From a virus, in the IMG/VR virus record IMGVR_UViG_3300009285_002284, positions 1 through 33,758 of that record: a stretch of DNA of 33,758 bases. One strand, given 5' to 3'. Shown here piece after piece: positions 29,106 to 33,758 of the stretch. Below the pieces are notes generated by a model. The model ran no database searches. It saw nothing but the letters and a program-made list of their open reading frames with translations, and had not been told where the DNA came from. Positions within the stretch are counted from its first letter, which is position 1, and each line of letters begins with the position of its first letter. The position numbers and the translations under genes were made by a program.

Positions 29106-29134
29106 ATATTAAACTTTTTTGTCTTGTTTGTCAA
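29106..29134 (-). promoter_or_regulatory. Promoter E (packaging module)
   Basis: TTGACA (TGTCAA 29129-29134), 17-base spacer, TAATAT (29106-29111), start near 29100. It lies within the last nine codons of the 80-aa gene, which reads through it in frame and stops in the -10 region. It drives terminase, portal and downstream genes. Confidence 0.88.
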
Positions 29135-29351
29135 TTATTTCAGGATGGCATATTCTACAAACTGATTCACTTCCACATATATGATCTAATTGTTTAAGTT
29201 TATCTATAAATAAAACCTCTATCTCCATCTTATTAGAAAGCTCCGCAAGTATTGGTATATCTTCAGGCTTTAATGTCTCTAAAGTTATCCTTGCGCTTTT
29301 ATCTCCTGATACTAGAGATTTAATGTTTATGTCTTTTATGAGCATTAACAT
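29109..29351 (-). CDS. Hypothetical protein with C-terminal cysteine cluster, 80 aa
   Basis: A short alpha/beta domain (LIKDINIKSLVSGDKSARIT, EVLFIDKLKQLDHICG) ending in C-x5-C-x2-C-H (CGSESVCRICHPEII), a possible zinc site. The early part, with ARITLETLKPEDIPIL, suggests a small strand-helix module, but I recognise no family. It follows the LicD-like gene by two bases. Its 3' end encodes the -35 and spacer of promoter E, so coding and promoter constraints overlap there. Confidence 0.6.
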   Translation of the reverse strand: MLMLIKDINIKSLVSGDKSARITLETLKPEDIPILAELSNKMEIEVLFIDKLKQLDHICGSESVCRICHPEIIDKQDKKV

Positions 29352-29353
29352 AT

Positions 29354-29908
29354 TTATCCAAAAGCTCTTTTATAACTCTCCAATGCTTGTTCTTCACTCA
29401 AACTTTGAGTAATCATTCCTTTTGATTGTGTCCAATGCCAACCTATTAAATCTTCAGTCTTCCAATTCCTACCATAATGAGACTTAAATATCTTATCTAC
29501 ATTATTGGGTATATCCCACTCTAAATTTCTGTATGTTAGTTTTTTAAAAGGTTTATACCAATCTTTTCTCATTATCTGGTAAGAGTTTTCTGTAGCATTA
29601 CCTATCATATAATTACCTTTCTCATAAAAAGGAGTTAATGTACCTATCTTCGGCAATCTTAAATATATCATACCTAAATATGGAGATTTATTATCTATTA
29701 GCCAACCAAATAACTTATCCTGTCTCAATTTATTTAATCTTTCATCTGTCAATTCTCTGGCCTCACATATAAAATCTACTTCTCCATCATCAGGATACGG
29801 TTCACCAGTAACAAGAATACCCTTTAATGTACTTAACATCAATTGAAATGGTATTTCACATCTGTTAAACAATTCTCTAGCTGTAATTAAAGCTGTTGCA
29901 TGATCCAT
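29354..29908 (-). CDS. LicD-family transferase candidate, 184 aa
   Basis: LicD-type proteins attach phosphocholine or related groups to glycans using a nucleotidyltransferase fold. Here the N-terminal helix (ALITARELFNRCEIPFQLML) is followed by STLKGILVTGEPYPDDGEVD, with D40-D41 and D45 in the place of the family D-D-x-D site. The C-terminal segment LEWDIPNNVDKIFKSHYGRN, then WKTED, matches the usual LicD closing pattern (a pro-containing strand, a Y-G-x-x-W segment). Length is shorter than free LicD enzymes. The start follows the zinc-ribbon stop by two bases. The match is by pattern only. Confidence 0.65.
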   Translation of the reverse strand: MDHATALITARELFNRCEIPFQLMLSTLKGILVTGEPYPDDGEVDFICEARELTDERLNKLRQDKLFGWLIDNKSPYLGMIYLRLPKIGTLTPFYEKGNYMIGNATENSYQIMRKDWYKPFKKLTYRNLEWDIPNNVDKIFKSHYGRNWKTEDLIGWHWTQSKGMITQSLSEEQALESYKRAFG

Positions 29909-29910
29909 AG

Positions 29911-30084
29911 TTATGGCGCAACCACCTTAGTAACATTCCCTTTAATAACTCCTGTTGCCACAAACAAACCTTTTCTATCACACTTCTCATTTTGACAAAC
30001 TCCTTGATAAGTCACATTATCTGAGAACTTTACATTATCATCATGGATTTTCTTTAATGGTTTTCCGCAAGTTCTACATTTCAT
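29911..30084 (-). CDS. Zinc-ribbon protein, 57 aa
   Basis: AGGAGG eight bases upstream selects ATG 30082-30084 (MKCRTCGKPLKKIHDD). CRTC near the start and C-x4-C later (CQNEKC) frame a short beta hairpin (FSDNVTYQGV), a four-cysteine zinc ribbon. Typical of small phage nucleic-acid or protein binders; partner unknown. Confidence 0.68.
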   Translation of the reverse strand: MKCRTCGKPLKKIHDDNVKFSDNVTYQGVCQNEKCDRKGLFVATGVIKGNVTKVVAP

Positions 30085-30100
30085 ATAATCCACCTCCTTC

Positions 30101-30298
30101 CTATAAATCTACAATACCGCAAGCTATACATCTTTTATATCTTTTATCTAAAACCACTCTTTTTAAGAGAGTAGCAAATCCAAATGTATGCCTGTCTCGC
30201 CATAATTCATATAACACAAAAGCGTGGTCGCCAGAAGTAGTAAATTTACATTTTGTTTTATCCTGATTATCTTTTATCAGATTATAGTAATCACTCAT
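30101..30298 (-). CDS. Hypothetical protein with CxxC, 65 aa
   Basis: A small basic protein with a charged helix at the start (YYNLIKDNQDKTKCKF), a central FVLYELWRDRHTFGFATL and CIAC near the C-terminus. An earlier cysteine (KTKCKF) could make a partial metal site. No family recognised. Its ATG directly follows the stop of the 25-codon ORF upstream. Confidence 0.5.
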   Translation of the reverse strand: MSDYYNLIKDNQDKTKCKFTTSGDHAFVLYELWRDRHTFGFATLLKRVVLDKRYKRCIACGIVDL

Positions 30299-30376
30299 TT
30301 ATCTTAAAGTATTATTCATCATTTTATACAGATTATACAGATACTCTTCTTGTTTTTTTATTGATATTTTATTCAC
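30299..30376 (-). CDS. Micro-ORF with strong ribosome site, 25 aa
   Basis: GTG at 30374-30376 lies seven bases after AGGAGGTGA, the best ribosome site in this part of the genome, which overlaps the end of the transketolase C-half gene. The frame runs 25 codons (helical, NKISIKKQEEYLYNLYKM) and its TAA is followed at once by the ATG of the 65-aa gene. It may be a leader peptide for coupling or simply a small protein. Confidence 0.45.
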   Translation of the reverse strand: MNKISIKKQEEYLYNLYKMMNNTLR

Positions 30377-30383
30377 AAATAAC

Positions 30384-30887
30384 TCACCTCCTCAGACTCA
30401 AAAAACATGGTTTATCATTGATAATCATTTCCTCAACAATTTGTGGTATTTCCTCTTTCTTTTCCGGCCAGTAGCATTTGATATTCTTAAATATATCCAT
30501 GACCTGTTTAGCATCACTAGCGTCATGACTCCAACCGTCTACTTTATAATCTTTATCTCTACCGCTTCCTATTAACTTAACTGGTATTTGTTCTCTGTTT
30601 ATGTAGTTTCTTATTACCTCAAATGACCGATATAAAAGAAATGGAGTAATTGAATAATAAAAAGGAATAAAGCCCTGACAAGCTAAACCTACTGCCACAC
30701 AACAGCCGGTAAACTCACTCGCTCCCACATTTAAAAATTGATCGGGCATTTCATCTCTTATTGCATCAAATCCACCATAACCCAAATCTGCTGTAATTGC
30801 GATCATTTTATTATTCTTCTTCATCTGTTGATAAAATTCATAGAAAAACCAGCCCCGAATACTATCATGTCTTATCATAAACTCCAT
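30384..30887 (-). CDS. Transketolase-like subunit, pyrimidine-binding half, 167 aa
   Basis: Counterpart of the pyrimidine (C-terminal) half of transketolase-type thiamine-diphosphate enzymes. Glu58 in NVGASEFTGCCVAVG is the catalytic glutamate that activates the cofactor; it is followed by GLACQGFIPFYYSITPFLLY, the standard helix and strand, then IRNYINREQIPVKLIGSG and His121 in DGWSHDASDAKQVM. The third, C-terminal domain of full transketolases is absent, as in other split pairs with short second subunits. It likely pairs with the 231-aa N-half, separated here by an unrelated gene. First codons are uncertain (MEFMIRHD or MIRHD). The key residues seem intact, so it is probably active. Confidence 0.82.
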   Translation of the reverse strand: MEFMIRHDSIRGWFFYEFYQQMKKNNKMIAITADLGYGGFDAIRDEMPDQFLNVGASEFTGCCVAVGLACQGFIPFYYSITPFLLYRSFEVIRNYINREQIPVKLIGSGRDKDYKVDGWSHDASDAKQVMDIFKNIKCYWPEKKEEIPQIVEEMIINDKPCFLSLRR

Positions 30888-31236
30888 TTAAAATATCATT
30901 AATTAATTTACTAAATTCCCCATCAATATAAATTCTTTTCTTTACAAGCAAATCTGTCAAATCACAAACTAATTGAGCTTTATCTTTAAATTTAATCTTT
31001 CTTTTTAAACCATGTTTTTGCATATTACTTATATAAATTTCTAATAAAGACTTTCTAAATTCTGTTAAAAGTGCATATGGATATATCTTTATTTTCTCTC
31101 TACATTTTTTACAAATTTTTTTATGTAACTTAATATCACATTTCTCATCAAGACTGTAATTATCAAGCCAATCTAAATCTCTAAGAATCAATCTTATCGT
31201 ATTAGAATCATATTTATTTTTGATTAATCGAGTCAT
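30865..31236 (-). CDS. Unknown protein inserted between transketolase halves, 123 aa
   Basis: AGAGGAAT before ATG 31234-31236 places the start at MTRLIKNKYDSNTIRL, within the end of the N-half gene (23-base overlap); the stop overlaps the C-half start by the same 23 bases. The product is basic and helical, with CKKC in the middle (KKICKKCREKIKIYPYALL). I recognise no family. Its place suggests either a third subunit or an unrelated gene inserted between the halves of one enzyme. Confidence 0.6.
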   Translation of the reverse strand: MTRLIKNKYDSNTIRLILRDLDWLDNYSLDEKCDIKLHKKICKKCREKIKIYPYALLTEFRKSLLEIYISNMQKHGLKRKIKFKDKAQLVCDLTDLLVKKRIYIDGEFSKLINDILNGVYDKT

Positions 31237-31909
31237 ATTCCTCTTTTGAAATAGTTTTATAATGTGCATCTAACCCTTGTAAAAAAGGAAACTCTACTAA
31301 ATTAGCCTCAACTATTCTTACAATCGGTATTTTCGGTATTTGCGCCTCTAACGCACTTTCTAAATCCACCTCTTCATCTATCTTTATTACTCCACACCCA
31401 AAAGCCTGAAAACGCATAATAAGAGGCTCTAATTTAATTTCACTATATGCTCCATATCCATTATAATTTAAGACTATTTTTAGATTATCTAGTTGTTGTT
31501 CACTAGCTATTCTTAGAGCCTCCCATATACTTCCTTCTGTTGTTTCCCCATCGCTTATCAAACAATAAACATTCTTTTTTCTATTACCTATTGCCATACC
31601 TACCGCTATTCCTATTCCCATCCCTAACGAACCGGTTGAACAATCAATCTTACCCCAAGGATCAGTTGGTCTGTCTGGATGGATACCCATCTTCTGTAAT
31701 GCCATTTCCGCATCGGCTATAATATCGTACTTCTCAATTACTACATATAAAGCTAAACCAGCATGACCACAAGAAAGAATAAAGTTTTCTTCTTTGTCTT
31801 TAATTTTGTAGATTGTATCTATCATCGGAACGGCAGAAAGACAACTGCCTAAGTGTGATAATTTATATTTTGCAGAAATTTCTAGTATTCTTTTTTCAAG
31901 CGGCTTCAT
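31214..31909 (-). CDS. Transketolase-like subunit, thiamine-diphosphate binding half, 231 aa
   Basis: N-terminal domain of transketolase: His19 in YKLSHLGSCLSA, His49 in LSCGHAGLALY, DCSTGSLGMGIGIAVGM matching the substrate/cofactor loop, and the diphosphate motif D120-G121 (LISDGETTEGSIWEAL) to N148-N150 in IVLNYNGYGAY. The C-terminal part of the domain (IPKIPIVRIVEANL) is also present. ATG 31907-31909 starts the homologous region; an in-frame TTG ten codons earlier, preceded by GGAAGGG, is an alternative. It overlaps the epimerase end by 14 bases. With the downstream C-half it could transfer two-carbon units; the true substrate is unknown. Confidence 0.85.
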   Translation of the reverse strand: MKPLEKRILEISAKYKLSHLGSCLSAVPMIDTIYKIKDKEENFILSCGHAGLALYVVIEKYDIIADAEMALQKMGIHPDRPTDPWGKIDCSTGSLGMGIGIAVGMAIGNRKKNVYCLISDGETTEGSIWEALRIASEQQLDNLKIVLNYNGYGAYSEIKLEPLIMRFQAFGCGVIKIDEEVDLESALEAQIPKIPIVRIVEANLVEFPFLQGLDAHYKTISKEEYDSINQK

Positions 31910-32738
31910 GTTTCTTTTTATAATATTTAAAACACTCAATCAACCCTTCCCTTAAAGAATACTTTTGACTCCAACCTAGACTTTTAAGAATTGAAATATT
32001 GGCTACCCATTCTTGCGTGTCATATTCCCGCAAATCTTTTAATAAAACATCATAAAATATTTCTTTGTAATTATCATCATATTGTTTAAAAATCTCATCA
32101 ATTATATCTACAATTTCTTGGTTACTCCATGATATACCTGTACCAATCGGAATCAATTGATCTCTTAATATACCTATATTTTTAACTATTAATAAAACTG
32201 CATTAATCAAATCTTCTACATAAATCCAATCATGTCTCGGTTCTAATATTACCTTTGGTTTATCTCCATTTAAACCTTTATTGATAATAGTCGGGATAAA
32301 TCTAAAATCTGCTTCACCTGGACCATAAACTGAATAAGGCCGGACAGAAACAATTGGCTTTCTATATTTCTGGCAAAAAGCCTCACAGATATATTCTCCT
32401 GAATGTTTTGTAGCCGAATACACAGTTTGAATTGGTAAAGTTACTGAAGACGTACTAAAGTTTATAAAAACTTTATAAGAAACATCTTTTGTAAACTCCA
32501 AGAGTTGAAAAAGATTGAGAATATTAGCTTCGATCATTTTCCATTCATCTGTATTGTAAAGACACTGGTTGTAGTGATTTCCATAAGCTGATAATCTAAA
32601 AAGATAATCACATTCCAACTTTTTAGAATAATGAATATCTTTATCTGACATAACTTCTACTATCATTCCATCATCTTTCAATCTTTTCTCAAGATGGCTT
32701 GATATAAAACCATGACCTAAAATAATTGCTTTGGACAT
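31896..32738 (-). CDS. NAD-dependent epimerase/dehydratase (extended SDR), 280 aa
   Basis: Rossmann fold with AIILGHGFISSHL (residues 4-16), a variant of the GxxGFIGxxL nucleotide site with Ser in the third glycine place. Active-site Y107-x3-K111 in TVYSATKHSGEY with FINFSTSSV just before, then VSVRPYSVYGPGEADFRFIP, the substrate-binding turn typical of nucleotide-sugar epimerases and dehydratases. The length is a little short of the usual 300-330. It probably converts a nucleotide sugar and works with the following transketolase-like pair and glycosyltransferases. Specificity cannot be read. It overlaps the zinc-ribbon gene by 22 bases. Confidence 0.87.
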   Translation of the reverse strand: MSKAIILGHGFISSHLEKRLKDDGMIVEVMSDKDIHYSKKLECDYLFRLSAYGNHYNQCLYNTDEWKMIEANILNLFQLLEFTKDVSYKVFINFSTSSVTLPIQTVYSATKHSGEYICEAFCQKYRKPIVSVRPYSVYGPGEADFRFIPTIINKGLNGDKPKVILEPRHDWIYVEDLINAVLLIVKNIGILRDQLIPIGTGISWSNQEIVDIIDEIFKQYDDNYKEIFYDVLLKDLREYDTQEWVANISILKSLGWSQKYSLREGLIECFKYYKKKHEAA

Positions 32739-32977
32739 AATTTTGAGGCAATCGTGCCTAAAATGTTTAATGAATAATCAAAAGTTTCTGTACCTTGTTT
32801 CACAAAAATTGAACTTAAACATCTTCCACAAACTATTTGAAAAGCGGTCCCAAATACAAAAGTATGACTTTGATGATGGCGTTCTATGCTTATATATCCC
32901 GATGTAGTTACTTCACATAATATCTGTTTTTCCCCATGTGCCAAACAATATGGACATTGAAGAAGATTGTGACTCAT
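32717..32977 (-). CDS. Zinc-ribbon type protein, 86 aa
   Basis: CPYC near the start and CGRC at about residue 50 frame a beta-rich insert (KQILCEVTTSGYISIERHHQ, TFVFGTAFQIV), a two-knuckle zinc site. This layout, with a strand reading EVTTSGYISI, is common in small phage-type proteins of unknown role. The ATG overlaps the nuclease stop by four bases. Confidence 0.65.
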   Translation of the reverse strand: MSHNLLQCPYCLAHGEKQILCEVTTSGYISIERHHQSHTFVFGTAFQIVCGRCLSSIFVKQGTETFDYSLNILGTIASKLCPKQLF

Positions 32978-33312
32978 TTATTAGTTTTCTTTTTTAATTT
33001 CTTAACCTTCTTACTATATCTCTTATTCCATTTCTCATCCTTTACCGGTAACTTCCAAAATTCTATCTTTAAATGATTAATAAACTTATCTATACACTTC
33101 ATATTTTTTGTGTTGTGCGAAGCTTTGACCTGAATAAACCTTATTTCTGGAAACAAATCAGCCTTTCCTACATCAGTTCTTGGTTTCACAGCTATCAAAT
33201 CAGCAATACCATGCGATCCACTTGTTCTGAAAACTTGATATCCCAAATTGTTAAATATCTTCATCAGCTTATATTCTGCCTGTCTGCCACGCTGATAACT
33301 TTTATTTGCCAT
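32974..33312 (-). CDS. Resolvase-like PD-(D/E)xK nuclease, 112 aa
   Basis: ATG 33310-33312 starts MANKSYQRGRQAEYKLMKIF; an upstream in-frame ATG would add 22 unlike residues within the zinc-ribbon gene. The layout is that of archaeal-type Holliday junction resolvases (Hjc) and related nucleases: E13 in RGRQAEYKL, the helix, a GYQVFRTSGSHGIADLIAV strand with D38, and Q61-V-K63 in IRFIQVKAS, giving the E-D-QxK active site. The C-terminal tail is lysine-rich (KKVKKLKKK). It would resolve branched DNA before packaging. Confidence 0.8.
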   Translation of the reverse strand: MANKSYQRGRQAEYKLMKIFNNLGYQVFRTSGSHGIADLIAVKPRTDVGKADLFPEIRFIQVKASHNTKNMKCIDKFINHLKIEFWKLPVKDEKWNKRYSKKVKKLKKKTNK

Positions 33313-33454
33313 GTTTAGCTTTCTTTTTAACTTTATACTTGTATGGCGTATTCCAAAGAGGTGTTTTACAAATTGCACACCGTTTGGGGTTTAATACTCT
33401 ACGCCACCATGAATTGCCGCAGCGCTTACAAACAACAATAGGATTTATCCTCAT
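33302..33454 (-). CDS. Zinc-ribbon protein, 50 aa
   Basis: CKRC and CAIC bracket SWWRRVLNPKR, a four-cysteine ribbon with paired Trp in the loop, a common phage and archaeal small zinc-ribbon pattern, probably binding DNA, RNA or protein. The C-terminal tail is lysine-rich. It overlaps the nuclease start by 11 bases. The predicted +1 of the promoter upstream falls almost at its ATG, so the message could be leaderless. Confidence 0.68.
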   Translation of the reverse strand: MRINPIVVCKRCGNSWWRRVLNPKRCAICKTPLWNTPYKYKVKKKAKHGK

Positions 33455-33460
33455 AACTTC

Positions 33461-33490
33461 TATATACTACTTTACGAGAAGGTTTGTCAA
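33461..33490 (-). promoter_or_regulatory. Promoter G (right-hand sugar and accessory module)
   Basis: TTGACA (TGTCAA 33485-33490), 18-base spacer, TATATA (33461-33466). Expected start close to 33454, which is the first base of the next ATG. It has no P1 hairpin or terminator. The -35 box overlaps the stop of the 49-aa gene. Confidence 0.65.
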
Positions 33491-33636
33491 GAAGAAGTTT
33501 CTACTAATTCATCTTTTATACTTTGTATATATTCAGGAGTTTCCCAAGGCAACGGCCTAGGGTCTTCTTCAGCTAAATCTTCTCCTTTTATTTCTTTATC
33601 TTCAAATATGAATTTGAGCTGTATTGGCTTCATCAT
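33487..33636 (-). CDS. Hypothetical acidic protein, 49 aa
   Basis: The frame opens with two Met codons (33631-33636) inside the end of the gene upstream. Product MMKPIQLKFIFEDKEIKGED and then EEDPRPLPWETPEYIQ is acidic, with one strand and a Pro-rich turn. The stop TGA forms part of promoter G. Family not recognised. Confidence 0.5.
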   Translation of the reverse strand: MMKPIQLKFIFEDKEIKGEDLAEEDPRPLPWETPEYIQSIKDELVETSS

Positions 33637-33757
33637 TATGTATTTCACTAAATACACCTTTTTTATCTTCCAACCATTTAAAAAAAGGCAATGTTTTTTC
33701 TCCCCTTTTACTATCTACAAGATATGTTTCATCAAAACTTAATTTTTTATCTTTAGT
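33602..33757 (-). CDS. C-terminal part of an unknown gene at the right edge
   Basis: Fifty-one residues and a stop are visible; the gene begins beyond the window. The sequence is charged, with FFKWLEDKKGVFSEIHNDEA. It overlaps the 49-aa gene by 35 bases. It shows that the - strand run continues past the window. Confidence 0.45.
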   Translation of the reverse strand, partial: TKDKKLSFDETYLVDSKRGEKTLPFFKWLEDKKGVFSEIHNDEANTAQIHI

Positions 33758-33758
33758 A

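Overview
The window is part of a tailed-phage (Caudoviricetes) genome or prophage of short-tailed, podovirus type. The support is a portal, a terminase pair, a scaffold, a major capsid protein, an adaptor-like connector and a beta-rich hub protein, with no tape measure, tail tube or sheath. DNA is AT-rich, the standard code is used, and Shine-Dalgarno sequences and TTGACA/TATAAT-type promoters point to a bacterial host, which I cannot name. No integrase, polymerase, helicase, tRNA or CRISPR array was seen. No gene-free stretch exceeds 300 bases; the longest (20885-21098) holds a promoter, a leader RNA and a short orphan ORF.

Left end, + strand (1-2712): a cluster of small genes around an MT-A70 adenine methyltransferase (639-1244). 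Three copies of a hairpin repeat sit at gene junctions, overlapping stop codons and preceding ribosome sites. Everything from 2757 to the right edge is on the - strand and converges on this cluster. Read in its own direction (right to left), the - strand falls into modules, most headed by a TTGACA promoter. Right edge to 29109: small zinc-ribbon proteins, a resolvase-like nuclease, an extended SDR epimerase, a transketolase split into two genes, and a LicD-like transferase. 29034-23026: terminase small and large subunits, a second nucleotidyltransferase-like protein, portal and a DUF2341/LamG protein. 22929-21099: repeat-rich virion proteins. 20884-17587: scaffold, major capsid protein and small genes. 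17498-13400: two FkbM methyltransferases and two glycosyltransferases. 13299-7346: carbohydrate-binding module, adaptor, beta-propeller-like hub, and a 920-residue fibre built of decapeptide repeats. 7241-2757: ejection-type internal proteins, then a lysis cassette (TM/coiled-coil protein, C39-type cysteine peptidase, holin candidate, two nested small genes).

The most unusual feature is regulatory. Five of the promoters (-35 ends at 7345, 13403, 21027, 23022 and 29134) are built alike: TTGACA, 17 bases, a -10 box, then at about +1 a small hairpin (4-bp stem with compensatory changes, 9-base loop with invariant A1, A4, U7, G9), then an intrinsic terminator. The leader from predicted start to the end of the U-tract is 57-59 bases in every copy. 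These five head only virion and lysis modules; the promoters of the two sugar-enzyme modules lack the element. A hairpin-driven antitermination or insulation device, or a family of about 58-nt phage RNAs, is the best inference. The sugar-enzyme promoter at 17566-17595 instead carries two interleaved perfect 10-bp inverted repeats, which can form a pseudoknot or two exclusive hairpins.

The carbohydrate genes (epimerase, split transketolase, two LicD-like proteins, two glycosyltransferases, two FkbM methyltransferases) suggest that the phage builds or decorates a glycan on its virion or on the host surface.
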